The translations under genes and the position numbers were made by a program. A DNA stretch of 64,000 nucleotides from Polytrichum commune (lineage: Eukaryota > Streptophyta > Polytrichopsida > Polytrichales > Polytrichaceae). The stretch spans positions 17,980,001-18,044,000 of the forward strand of contig OX485809.1 of NCBI GenBank assembly GCA_950295325.1, read 5' to 3'. The stretch's first letter is position 1, and every line of letters begins with the position of its first letter. The notes below the pieces were generated by a model that saw nothing but the letters and a program-made list of their open reading frames with translations, was not told the DNA's origin and did not search any database. Below are positions 36,101 through 47,985 of this stretch, piece after piece.

Positions 36101-38460
36101 GAATTTTGTTATTTAAACTGATCAGTGTAATAACATGCCATTATATGTCCTCAGAGATATGGTCTGATCTTGAATTGCTGTTCAATCCATGGGCTTCATT
36201 ATTTTTAGCAGATATTTTCTCAGAAAGAATTGTCTTTTAGTAAGGTTCCTCTTCCACACTGATTTCTTATATTAGTCTTATGCTGATCTGCTCTTGATAT
36301 AGTTAGTTACTGTAGATATCTACAGCTTTGTAGATATGACTATCTGTAGATATCTACAGATAATTTCGGGAAGATGACTGTAATATGGAAAAGTTGCAAA
36401 CTTGTGATTATACTTTTCTCTCATAGGGCCTAATAATCGTTCTTCTCTTGGCCATCTTGAAGTATTTCTTTGTTCATTTTATGTTTGTACTTGAGAGCTG
36501 TACTTTGTCCTGATGTATATGTTGTGTTGCAGGAAGATATCCAGGGACGGTCTTCTTTAGGGTCACCTATCTCATCTACTCCACCACCAGGGATATCAAG
36601 CAAGGTAGATAGATCTCCGTCTGTGACACCTCCTGAAGCTTGGGGTGGTGAAGCTATTGAAAGGGGTGGTTTTCGTCAACCAACTATGTCCAGGTTTGCC
36701 TTTCGCATACAACCTACAACGTTTGTCCCTTTTTGGTTTGATTTTGAAGGGTTTGATTTTGAAGGGTTTGATTTTGAAGGGTTTGATTTTAATATGTTAA
36801 ATATGCTACTGTGTAATATGAGTATGTTATGAATTTGAGTAGTTGGGGAGATCTTAGTTTTTAAATTTCTGTATCCTTGGTACCTTTCACAAACTTCCAT
36901 CCACAAAACATATATAAGACCCATACATTGCTTGGAGTCTAGCACCTGAATGATTTTTACTCTAACATCCATAAATTAAATGTGCCAAGAAACTATAAAT
37001 CGGCCTAGCTGACACTGGGTCAATGAGACTGAGTCAATGCACACTTTCCTATGTTTCTTATGCAACTGTAGTTTTTTGCCCAGTGAGGTTCACTTTATAG
37101 TTACATGAAAGACTGTTTCTACATGCCACTGATGTGACTCCATGTTTGGTCTTTGGGCAGGTTTGCTTCTTCTACAGGTCTTCCATCTTCTCGTTTTGAC
37201 TCACTCACAGCAACTGCATCTGGAGCAGCAGCAGATAATAAATCTTCGCTTGGCCAGACAGCTGGTGCTTTTCCATCTGACTCGCCCCTTCTTAGACCTT
37301 CTTTAGATCAAGACTTGGCCACCCCTATGACAAATGGTAGCATGGCTTCATCAGGTCTCCAACTAGCAAGTGGGTCTTTAAACACCGATTTTGAAGCTGC
37401 AACTCTTGCTGCAAACAGGAAGTTGTTGGCTTATGAGGGTCGAGAATTAAATTCAAGTTTTTCGCGGGCCCTTCCGGGGTCCCTCCCAGGGTCTGTTGGA
37501 GATGCAGGGTCACCAAAGCAAAGAAAGTCAGCGCTAGAAAGAAGAGAAGAGAGGGCTGTAGTGTCTGGAACTGTAGATGGAAAGAAAGACTTTGAAAATA
37601 GCTTTGTGTTAAGGTCAGATGCAGCTGCTGCTACAGGTGCCACAAGTGGGACAAATGTAAGTTTCTTCCTCACAGAGCTCTTTTCTTCCACAGTAATGCT
37701 AACTTGTCATCAACGAATCAGATGTCGACATCACTTTGATTCATAATGGCTTTGTGTGTCTTGCATCGCAGGGCCATGTACAAGGAAATGTTCAAAGAAG
37801 CCAAATGCCAAACGAGCAGCAGCAACAGCAGCAAGGGGTAGGGGCCACAGGTTTTGCATTGCAGCTTGTGCAAAGAGGTCTCGAAGAGAGCCTTGGTGCA
37901 GTTCAGAGAGCAATTCATGAAGAAGTTCAAAACTTGCATTTGGAGCTCCTTCGACAATTCCACATCCAACAGGTGGGAGATTTGCTTATTTCCAGAGTTT
38001 TTGTGTTAATTTGGTCTCTGGTTCTGAGGTTCAGGTTCATGTTAGAAGTCAGAGGAGACCAATTGGGTCAGCTCCTGGCTGGAATTGTCATTGACATTCA
38101 GTTTGGGTGTCATATTTGTGTTGTCATCATTCTTTGTGCTCTTCGCTATTTTTTGATTGGAAATGGGAATTGATTATGTGGAAGTCATGTTCTGGCCTTT
38201 GTGAATCATACAAGAGCTTTAGTATATATGGTCATAAATGTTTCTTACGGAAGTCTATTTCTTATGTAAATTGCTGCTCAGTTTTGTTTCAATATAAAAG
38301 AGTCATGCTCCTTGTAGTTCTCTTTTTGAACTGTATTAATTGTGTTTTGCAGATGGAAATGGGTACCATGATGGATTCTTTTCTGGCTAAGCAAGCTGAG
38401 CTTGTCGAGGAGATTAAATCCCTCCGCAGAGAAAATCAACAGCTACGTGACCTTTACTAA
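30116..38460 (+). CDS. NEDD1: NEDD1, WD40 protein that recruits the gamma-tubulin complex
   Basis: Eleven exons join in phase to 823 residues: 30116-30263, 32831-32943, 33230-33490, 34027-34131, 34380-34445, 34817-35038, 35508-36098, 36533-36693, 37161-37656, 37772-37972 and 38353-38460. Residues 1 to about 305 form WD40 repeats ([33 protein letters not shown]). A Ser/Pro-rich linker follows, with VTPPEAWGG, which the plant protein shares. The last 100 residues (exons 10-11) are helical and end [12 protein letters not shown], the conserved tail. In plants and animals NEDD1 brings gamma-tubulin ring complexes to spindle and phragmoplast microtubules. The length is close to Arabidopsis NEDD1. 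Intron 1 is 2.6 kb. All introns are GT-AG except that after exon 4, which appears to use GC. The start ATG has G at +4. Confidence 0.9.
30410..31370. repeat. Degenerate tandem repeats in NEDD1 intron 1
   Basis: Blocks containing CTGATC(A/G)TTCGA(T/C)AGGCCAGTA recur near 30450 and 30640. Blocks containing GGTGAAGAGGTGAGG recur near 30920 and 31275. TTTGTTATTGACA recurs near 30567, 30745 and 31070. The pattern suggests two successive rounds of duplication of units of about 190 and 300 bp. Confidence 0.6.
34132..34379 (+). other. NEDD1 intron 4 with GC donor (GC-AG intron)
   Basis: Exon 4 ends CCCAAG and the next bases are GCAGGT, close to the GC-donor consensus AG/GCAAGT. Using it joins SRSPK to [11 protein letters not shown] in frame, which fits the NEDD1 family. 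Using the GT four bases later would shift the frame and reach a TGA inside exon 5. Confidence 0.75.
36309..36365. repeat. Repeated perfect palindrome in NEDD1 intron 7
   Basis: CTGTAGATATCTACAG, a perfect 16-base palindrome, occurs near 36311 and again near 36347, with a partial TGTAGATAT between them. Confidence 0.8.
36738..36790. repeat. 15 bp tandem repeat in NEDD1 intron 8
   Basis: GTTTGATTTTGAAGG repeats about three and a half times, starting 45 bases after the splice donor. It keeps an open frame but lies outside the coding exons. Confidence 0.85.
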
Positions 38461-40734
38461 CAGTAGTCTGTAGCGCAAATGGAGCATTTAAAGCAGTGAG
38501 CCAACTAACTAGCAATCTTGAGGTTTTTTCGGTGTGCCTAAACCTCGCATGTAATCTGCTTGGTGCAAATGTATAGAATGGATGAGGCATTGCCATTGTA
38601 TTGATTATGTTCCTCTAGTGTAACTTGCTGGAAAGATCAAACCCCAGGTTGTTTAGATTTGTATGGACTAATCAGGTTACAGCAAGACCTCGAGACTAGA
38701 AACCATAGGCACTTTTCGAGTGAAATTTCTTTTGTTTATTGGTTAAAAAAGAGACTCTTGTGAGTTTAGTGTCAAATGGGGCATGGTCCTTGGTGACAGT
38801 CTTCATTTGTAAGGTAATCGATTGCAACTTGAGACAAAATGAGAAAGGTAGGTGCTCTAAGTTCTGCTGTATGGTGAGACCAGTTAACAGAGTATCTTGG
38901 CTTCCTAAGGTTCTTCTCTAGTCCAGAATGAGAATATTGAGAGTCCAACTCTTATCTTCAAATTCTGACCCTGCAAGTGTATTGTTGAGCTGATGGTTGG
39001 TTTTTCAAGAGTTCAAATTTTCTTGCAAGGATTGGAAAATTACTCTTCATTGCTTCACAATACTGTTGTGTATACTCTGGAAGGACTGAGCGAGAAATTC
39101 AATGTCTTGATTTCAGGCACGTTGTCAGTTATCACTTGACAATGTGCTACACAAAGCGGTTCAAATTACCAATTGCAGCATACTTTGGGTTTGATACTTC
39201 CAGGAGTTCTATCAAGACTAACTGCCTACTATGTCAATTTTTAGGGTACACAGCTATCGTTTGGCATTGGTCACTCCAGTCCCAGCACATGATACTCTAG
39301 ATATTTACACTCATCTTCTGATATGTGGCACATTCCTTTAGCATTGTTCTCAACCTACTTGGAGACTGAGTCCATTTTCAGACGCTCTTTTTGAAGGTCC
39401 ACTGTTAGCACCCAAAACCGCCCATAGGGCACTGGCAATCTCCACCTTCTGTGTAGCAATTGTTTGGTTGGGTGAAAAACTACCTTTATCAGCTATATTC
39501 TGGAATTCCAAGTTGCACCCCATGGTGATGCATTTCATACTTTGGGAGCATAAGGTACACATGGAAGACAAAAAAACCCAAGGTACTTCTAAACATTAAG
39601 ATCCGGTTGTTTTTGGCAGCAAAGTAGTTAAATGTTCATTTCTATCCAGAAATGTGATTCCAAGGGATCCACAGAACCTTTTTTGGTGGAACAAGCAGGT
39701 GTCTGTCAGGCCCTGTTCACTGGAGATTTGTGTTCCACCAGGCTGATTTGTTCATAAATACATCCAAATCTGGGTGCATTATACTGGAACTGACACTCAC
39801 TTGGTTGCGACCAGTGTGGTACTTTGAGTTTGTGCTACTAATCTTTGATGATGGTAGCAAAGCTGCCAGTGTAGTGGTTAATGTGTGTATGCCAACTAAG
39901 AAATTCTTTTGAAACTTGTGATATTCTCAAATGCTCAACTCCTTCAGGACCTGGGTGTTGCTGACTCATACTGATCATATTGTTCAGACAAGTGAAAGGA
40001 GTTAAGTGTTGCAGGGTTGAGGATGCTGGAGAAGGGCTGGGTACAGGAACCACTGATCAGCACACCGTACATTTATGATAATTGGCATAAGAGAGTAAGC
40101 ATCTTTTGAATGTTGCTCCTGAAGTTGATGGATCTTTACAAAGACTGGAGCTGGTTCTGCATTGACACAAATGTGCTCGAGTCTTTAGAATTCGAGGCTA
40201 GAGTCGACGTTCTTTCCTTTTGGAATGTAGTAATAGTAGTAGGATACCACCGCTACTACAGTTTACTACTCTGTGAATTAAGAGACATAAGGGAGATGAG
40301 ATTATCGGCCATTTAGAGTGCTATAGATTTCTTTCTTAAGAGAGGGAAATAAGACAAGACCTGAATACACTTCTCCTCTTCCCTGCAGTGAAGGTGTAAT
40401 TCAATTACGTTGATTGTGTGGTCCTTAGCCTTGAGCTTTGTCCACAATCAGTGATCAGCTCTTGAGACTTTTCTGGGTTCAAATATTACTGACTTAGACT
40501 ACCAATAGATATGGAGTCAGTAACTTAGGTCATGACCTTGGTGTAGTCTCTTGATTCAGCTTTCAGAATGCAACCCTCTCAGAAACATGAAATATTAGAG
40601 TTTCCACTTTGGTCATAGTGGGTGGTATGTTAAACAATTCACATCATTGTTTTGGGTGAAAAATGCTCAGCAAGTTAGGTGATGTCAATTTGGAGATAGA
40701 GATATTGATGTCAAGTTAGAAGGTTAACATCTTG
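38461..40734. other. Intergenic between NEDD1 and the MATE pseudogene
   Basis: This holds the NEDD1 3' untranslated region and about 2 kb in which I recognise no gene or repeat. Confidence 0.5.
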
Positions 40735-42325
40735 CAGCTGACAGCAAGGAGATCATTGTGGGAGGCACAAAGCTCATGGAAGATGCAAAGGACATGTTAC
40801 AGAAACCACAGATTTCGTCGTCACCACCAACTCACAATCACCATTCACACTTCTCCTTTGGCTCCATCAGAAATCCCATCTGTCAATGGGATGTTGGCCC
40901 GGATTTGTGGATGCCGGAATGGATATGGGGGGAGACCAAGTAACAACTATACATCGCATGTCCTATGATTTGTGTGAGCCTTCTCCAGTGCTCTCTGCTT
41001 GTAGTCTCAATCATGTTTGTGGGTCAATTGGGAGAGGAAATTGGCAGGTGCATTGATTGCAACTTCGTTCACTACCTTGACTGGCACAAGCATGCTCTAT
41101 GGCATGTCACCAGCACTGGAAACACTGTGGGCAAGCGTACGGGGCGAAGCAGTACCACATGTTGGGAATCCATTTACAGAGTGCAATTTTTGTGTTGTAC
41201 TTGGTGAGCATCCCCATTGCCATGCTTTAGTGGAACATGGATTCTCTGCTCAAGTTTCTAGGTCAAGACCCCTTGATTTTGGAGATGGTGGGGCACTATG
41301 TGCATTGCCTCATTCCCATGCTGTTTGCGGTGCCAGCCTTTCAACCGCTGGTCAGATTCCTGCAGACGCAGAGCATGATCCTACTGATGCCACTCTTGTC
41401 GTTCACAACATTGCTGTTCTATGTTCCCTTATGCTGGTTGCTGGTCTACAAGAGTGTGGCTGGGTTTCGTGAGTGGCGATTGCTAGCAGCATGTCCAATT
41501 GGCTCAGTGTCCTGTTCCAATTGTACGTGAAATTCTCTTCAACCTGCACCAGGACGTGGATGTCATGTCAAGGGAAGCTTTCAATGACCTTTCAGCCTTT
41601 TGCAAGATTGCCATCCCATCGACTGTCATGATATGACTTGCTTTGTGGTCTGTTATCGAACCCCGAGCTTGAGACATGTACTCTCATGACTATGATTTTG
41701 GTACTCTACACCATCCCAAATGACTTGAGTGCGGTGTTGAGTGCCCGTGTTTCAAATGAGCTAGGTGCAGGGCGATCATGGGTTGCAAAAGCCACTGGTG
41801 GTTGGGATTGGCATGGGCCTCACAGAGGGCATTTTAAAGGCAACACTCTTGTACATGGGTTGCAATGTGTGGGGTGGATGTTCACTGGAGAGCAGGAGGT
41901 TGTAGGTTATGTCTCACAATGCATACTGTTCATTGCAATTTTGGTCCTCCTGAATTCCATGGAAGCTATATTTTCAGGCTCGGCATGAGGATGTGGATGG
42001 CAAGCTTCTGCAGCGGCTGCTAATCTTGGGACTTTCTACATTGTGGGTTTACCTGCTGCAGTGGCCCTTGCATTCGTATACAATCTCAAAGTGATAGGCA
42101 TAGGTCTACTTCTTGGTTATCTTTCAGGTTGCCATGTTGGTATTTCAACTGTCAACACTGACTGGCAGAAGCAGGCTGAACATGCTTTGCACTGTGTTTA
42201 CTCATCTGCAAGTGCAACGCTTCCTTTTGACCTCAAGTAAGAGTCAAGAGGATGACATTGCACCATTTTTTCAGGAAGATAACTCACTGGAGCTGGAGTA
42301 TTCGGTGAAGAGGCACAGCAGCTGA
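40735..42325 (+). pseudogene. MATE/DTX efflux transporter pseudogene
   Basis: Pieces in all three frames line up in order with a plant MATE (DTX) transporter. They are an N-terminal lead with EWIWGETK, a TAA, then VVSIMFVGQLGE and, after a frame change, LAGALIATSFTTLTG. Then come QYHMLGIHLQSA, a TAG, FLGQDPLIL, VRFLQTQSMI, SREAFNDLSAFCKIAIPSTV, another stop, LYTIPNDLSAVLSARVSNEL and GCGWQASAAAANLG, ending WQKQ. Such proteins are antiporters with 12 membrane helices that export organic compounds. At least three stops and four frameshifts make it dead. The parts run on without introns, whereas plant DTX genes usually have several, so a processed copy is possible. A CTTGCAG just before the first piece leaves room for one upstream exon. 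No poly(A) tract or flanking duplication was seen. Confidence 0.8.
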
Positions 42326-42828
42326 TTCTAGGAGTATTTAGAGAATCCATATTGATAAAGAAAGGGGGAGAAGGGTTTGGAGGAAATGAGTACAACCTTC
42401 AACAATATTTGCATGAGAGCATCCACTTTGTTCGAGGACATCATTTTTTAGTAAGTGCTACTGTAGATTGCAATTTTTGATTCTCTGCATTCAGTAGAAG
42501 CTGTGTTTTCAGGACTTGTTACCAAGCTATAATCCCTTTTATCAAGAAACTTGCACTGTTTACAATTGCACTCTATTCTATTCACGACCCAACCTTCTCG
42601 TCAATTTGTGGGAAACCTTGATATGTGGACAAAGAAAGTCACAGATTTACTCTACCATTCCATGATTTGTGAAACAAATGTACAACGGAGATTTACAATA
42701 GCTAGTGTGTCCATTGAGGAAGGTTTCTTCACTGGTATATATGAACATTGAGTTTGGTGGAATAGTGTATTGTATAGAACAATATGATTATCAATCACAT
42801 GCTTGCTAAAGGATCTGTTCACAAAGAA

Positions 42829-43212
42829 CTAGAGTAGAGGTGCCCATGACCTATCACTTAAGAGATTTTGTGCCAGATTTAGAGAAGTATGAGACGGTGC
42901 AAATTTTACCTGTGTAGGAATGAAGAAATAAGAATGGTTGCAATTCTCTTTGGTAATTTTATTCCTTAAATTGAAATTATTGTGAATTTTTGAAGCCAAA
43001 AGTTGGTCTGAACACATTACCAATGTCTAGAGTGTACTATAACCAGTCATTTTAACTGCTCATTCCTTCTCACATTAGTACTCGAAACCAAGACATGTGT
43101 CATGACACTATTGGTTTTGACCTGATTCAACTAAATCCCAATCCGATTGAAATTCCAGTACCCTATAGATTGCCCATGGGGCCCTGATTGGGAATAGGCG
43201 CCTCTACTATAG
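42829..43212. mobile_element. MITE A, left member of a back-to-back pair
   Basis: The outer end CTAGAGTAGAGGTGCCCATG is inverted at the inner end (GGCGCCTCTACTATAG, to 43212). The whole 384 bp is matched, inverted, by the unit at 43248-43649. The match runs through the middle, for example AATTTTATTCCTTAAATTGA and CCAAGACATGTGTCATG. Confidence 0.75.
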
Positions 43213-43247
43213 GTTCCTTGTGTTGCCATGCTTAGAAAGACCATCAT

Positions 43248-43649
43248 CTATAGTAGAGGCGCCTATTCCCGATCGGGACCCCATTCAATAAGGTTGTGAC
43301 TAAATTCAATTAGGTTGGGATTGAATTTCGATCAAGTTGGGATTGAATTTTGATTAGGTTGGAACCAATAATTGCATGACACATGTCTTGGTTTTGAGTG
43401 CTAAAGAGAGGAGTACTAAGTGATTATAAAATGAGTGGTTATGGTAGACTCTAGACATTGGTAATATGTTTGGACCAACTTTTGGCTTCAAAAATTCACA
43501 GTGATTTCAATTTAAGGAATAAAATCATTGAAAATTTTGTAGTCCTCCTAATTTATCTCTCTACATGGGAACATTTTGCACCGCCTTGGACCTTTTTAAT
43601 TTTGGCATATAATCTCTAAAGTGATCGGTTATGGGCGTCTCCACTCTAG
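43248..43649. mobile_element. MITE A, right member of the pair, opposite orientation
   Basis: It begins CTATAGTAGAGGCGCCTATT and ends ATGGGCGTCTCCACTCTAG, a mirror of its neighbour. Only 35 bp separate the two. The 23 bases beside the spacer are perfectly inverted, and the outer parts have diverged more. Superfamily is not clear from the ends. Confidence 0.75.
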
Positions 43650-44299
43650 ATCAAGATCACCCTTCAATTTCTCATGGAGTTGGTCAGGAATTGTTCTCAT
43701 GGAGAATTGGACACCCAATGCATTGTCATTGCTTGTGTCAATACACCCTAACCTCTGTAATGTCACCCTCTGTGATTTCACTCCTCTTATATTCTGAAAC
43801 CTTAGGGAATGGATGTGCTCAATTTAAATCTCCCTCCTTGCTAGAGCATTTCCCTCTCATACATCGTGGGTTTGACATCAAAATTTTCGACCAAAGAATT
43901 TAAACCACACTCGCACGCATCGCGTTATAATCATTGTCATTATTGCAAAGTTGACTATGTTTTATATCATATTGTCACACGCTACACTAATTCTCTATTA
44001 GCATGCATCCATGTTAATAGTGTTGACCTCCATAATATCACGTGCACTTTGGTTGCCACATGTATGATATTGGGGAGGTTAGAATGTATTCTTGTCATCA
44101 ATGCTTAACCCCCAAATGTTAGAGCGACCGTATTTGGTTGCCTATTTGAGGGGAAGGAGTCCCACATGCACTATGACCCCTGTCAAGGAAGGAATGTTTT
44201 CCCATGATATTTGGGGAAGTTCTTGACTCATATGACTCTATCCATTCTAAAAACAATGAGGTTAACCATTGTTATTCCAAAGATTTCAACACTCACATT

Positions 44300-44404
44300 T
44301 ATATCATTGGTATTTTAGAGAGAATACTTGGAATAATAATACCTCTTTTATTAGGAGTAGCCTTTCTAGTTCTAGCTGAACATAAAGTAATGCCCGTGGG
44401 CCTC
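44300..44404 (+). pseudogene. nad1: Nuclear copy of mitochondrial nad1 5' end (NUMT)
   Basis: The frame reads [19 protein letters not shown] and then [12 protein letters not shown], the first membrane helix of NADH dehydrogenase subunit 1. It then passes to PVGL, which could be the later ...VVGL reached through a small deletion, and stops. The normal gene belongs to mitochondrial complex I. The family has Arg where His is read (AERKVM). The match covers about 105 bases; neither flank looks mitochondrial. The IIGIL start resembles non-seed-plant NAD1 as I remember it. Confidence 0.65.
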
Positions 44405-44409
44405 TAATC

Positions 44410-46940
44410 GGTCTCCAATAGATTATCCTTCATCTTTGAATACTAAGTTTGAGAAAGTTGTATTCCTGAAATTAAAAGTGTTGGTTAGTGAAGCAATAGT
44501 GGTCCTAAGTATCTTAGAGCATATTTAGTTAATTTGTGTAATCGTTGACATCCAAGAGATGCATTATTGAATCTTTTGAAGCACAAAACTTTGATAAATC
44601 GAGCTTATTACTACACATTGTACAATTTTGGGCCAAAGTCTTGTACTAGAGTTGAGAATAGGCTTGGATCCACAAAAAATGGTATTCTTGTGAGAATCAA
44701 CAATTAGTACACATGATGAGCTTTCTGTATCAAATTTTGAAAAGCATGATGAGTACACCATGTTGAGCAGAGCCCAAATAACCAAAATGAAAGTAATGTA
44801 ACGTGTATTTTTTTTTGATGAATTTTCGAGCCAAAGCTTTTTTAGAAAACCCAACCAAATTGTTACAAGCTTTCATGCGTACACCAACCGTACATGTGTG
44901 TTCTTCCATCCTTTCCTCACAACTTTGTAAGAATTAACCTCTATTTATTTACTGTTCTATTTGAAGCCAAAACCTTTCCAATGCTTAGTGTGAAAGGAAA
45001 TAATATGGGCTATACTAACTGTCTAGTGGGGTGGAAATCATGTAGACTCAAGACCTTGACCTTACTCCTAATTCTTCAATGATGGAGACTTTTGACCAAC
45101 ACCTTACATAAAAAGAAAACAATCATCTTATAAGTAGCATAAAATAAAAGACTCATCTAGATCAATTTCCTACAAAGTTAATTAATGTGACCTACACTAA
45201 CTTTAAGCTAGAGAATCAGCGTGAGTTGGAATTGAATATGGCCCACATCAATTTTCATCATGTAAATGAATGTGGGTTCTAGAATTTTTTGTGGCCGACA
45301 CTAATAAGCCCAGGTACGCAAAACCCGTATAATATGGCCCTGATTATAATCACTTATAATGTATTTTAATCCAATATTCAATGATATAATTTGTTTGAAT
45401 GTAGGAAACTCTTGTAGCTCTTCTTAGAAGGAATTCAAAAAGGTAACTATATATAAGGAATGAATATTCCTTGAGGCATATCATTGCATTAAAAAACTAA
45501 TTATATGAGTTTTTTTTAATACAAGTAGCATAGGCCAAACTATCCAACTTGTTAGACTTTTTGATAAAATTTTAAGATTTTATTATTATAAATAAAACAT
45601 TGCCAATGACTTTTGATTTTAATTGGACGCAAGCACTTGTGTGGATCTTATAAGATTAGATGCTCTACAAGGTTCTTAAAAAAAGGTGTTTTGATTCTTT
45701 ATATACATTGTGGAGTGTTTTTTTTTAATAAATATGCAACACAACTCTTTCTACATCTCACTTTATTTAATTTGGTCTTCACCCAACTTTTTGGTCCTTT
45801 TATTTATGTATAATTTGATATAACTTTTACAAAAGCCGTCCTCTAAGTTGTTTTAATACTGATGCCCCCCGCATATAATATGGGAGTTGCCTACCCACGC
45901 TAATAGGTCAATCTAGTGTTTACATTGTAAAGTCACCAACGTCATAAGAATGATGAAAACAATAGGTACAACATGCATTGATTCTTTTTGAGCTGAGTCT
46001 TTGAAGACCTTGTAAAGTGGGGCCTTTTTGAACAGTCTTATAATATGTTATAGTCTAATATTTCATGGCTCAAAAGTTTGAACTGATAAATTCTCCACTA
46101 CAACACCCACCACCAAAATCCGTGGTGAGTCGTAGCCTAAGTTTTTTTTTTTGGGTGAGAATTGTTGAATATGACAACCAACATCATCACATACTCCCAG
46201 CAACTTGCTTGAAGTTGTTATGTCATATTGTACTAAAATTCACCTCGTGGCATAGTACTAGTAGAACGTGATTATCCTACAATATCTCTATTAGTCTTAA
46301 ACTAACAATTTGCTAGATTTCTATCCTAGATATTAACATAATGTGACATAGAATTTTTGAAAATAATATAGAATAGAAATAACACAACAAAAATCAATTG
46401 ATAGTAGTATATAATAATTCAAAATTTCAACATTTTGATTATTATCTACGGGATTGTTAAATCGACCACACACTGGTTAAACCGATCAAAAAAGCTTGTG
46501 ATTAAGCTTATGCAAGTGGACTAGGCTTGGACTTGTCATTCAAGTTGGTCAAGTTTATTAATTCTAACACAAAATTCATATCTTGCTCCTCTGCACATGT
46601 GAGATAAAAATCCAAGTTTTGACAGGGCATGTGCTCATACAACGCCTCTTTGCAGTCGATTTAACAAACTACGTGGTCAATTTTGAAATTCAACCACGTA
46701 TCACCTGTCAAAATATGATAATCTAAAATATGATAAATTTTCTGCCTAGGGAAATGTAATTGTGATGGATGATGAGGCTTGCACGTGGTGATGCACGCAG
46801 CACTGTGTGTTGCATGAAGTAATGATGAAGTCAGCAGGACGAACCGGCAGCAGAAATGCCAGGAATGATGAGTGCACTTGACATTCCGCTTACGACCCTC
46901 TGACACTCTTCTACTTCTCAGTGAGCCTACATTTAGGGGG
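44410..46940. other. AT-rich intergenic stretch; no gene seen
   Basis: Nothing coding is recognisable. The stretch is AT-rich with T and A runs (near 44810, 45510, 45720 and 46140). Confidence 0.5.
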
Positions 46941-46944
46941 AAGA

Positions 46945-47720
46945 TTCGACTGAGGTGTACGAATGAGCCGGTTGAATTTGAGAATTAACTATCTCAAGTA
47001 ATTGAAGACTTTAGGCACATTGTCAATCATTTAAGAAAATATATAGAATAAATCTTAAATCAATAAAGAAAAACAAAAAGATATGCGTCAACATGTAACT
47101 GAGTGGACTTGGAATTAATAGGATCTCAACTGATTTTGCCCAGAATTCTTCTGGACATTAATCTAGGCACGAAGTGATCCTGTTGACAAATTGATCTAGA
47201 AGTTCAGGACGATCATAGACTTTCGAACGGGGGACATCTGTCTGGTAGATACATATGAGCCGGTAGAGTTTGAAAAATAACCTGTGCAAGTGATTCAAGA
47301 TTTTGAGCAGATTAATAGACTTTAGAAGAGTCTATAATATGCAACTTAAATCAATAAAGAAAAACCAAAAGATATAAGTTGGACTAAGTTGGAAACACTT
47401 GGATCTCAACCGTTTCTGCCCAAAATCTCTCCGGACACTACTAATCTAGACACAAAATTGATCTTGCCAACACAATTTAGAAGTTTGGGATAATCGATCC
47501 TAAGAGTACGAGCGGGGGAGATCCGACTGCTAGTTACAGTGAGCCGACTGAGTAATGACCGGTTCAAGTGATTCAAGACGTCAGACAACTTTGTCGATCT
47601 TTTTAGAAATATCTATAGAACTTAAATAAAAAACCGAAAGGTATGAGTCAACATGCATGAAACCGGTTGGACTTAGGATTTAACAATTGGATCTCGACCG
47701 ATTTCGCCAAAGAATCATCG
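46945..47720. repeat. Three degenerate tandem repeats (about 285-290 bp) upstream of the ERF gene
   Basis: Anchored on GAGCCGG-type words at 46965, 47257 and 47541. Each copy then has CAAGTGATTCAAGA(C/T), AATAAAGAAAAAC, TTGGATCTCAACCG and CTAGACACAAA. The third copy ends near 47710. The array lies 270-1040 bases before the start codon, so it is probably promoter sequence. Confidence 0.8.
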
Positions 47721-47985
47721 AAGCTGGGTTGAAAGCAGCCTCTCTATGATGCGATCGGGATTCGGATCAGCATATATGTCTAACTCACACACCTCATCTG
47801 ACAGTACAGTCCGTGTACATCACAAGGATTGAATTACATCCTGGGGTCCAGTGTACTCAATGAGGCATGGGATGACAAGATTCCCAGAGTCACACAATTT
47901 ACAGAAGTTTGAGAGGTGCATAAGTCAGAGGTGCAGGAGACATCGAAGATTTGACAACTAGGAGAATTAGGAGCAGTTGTGACCG

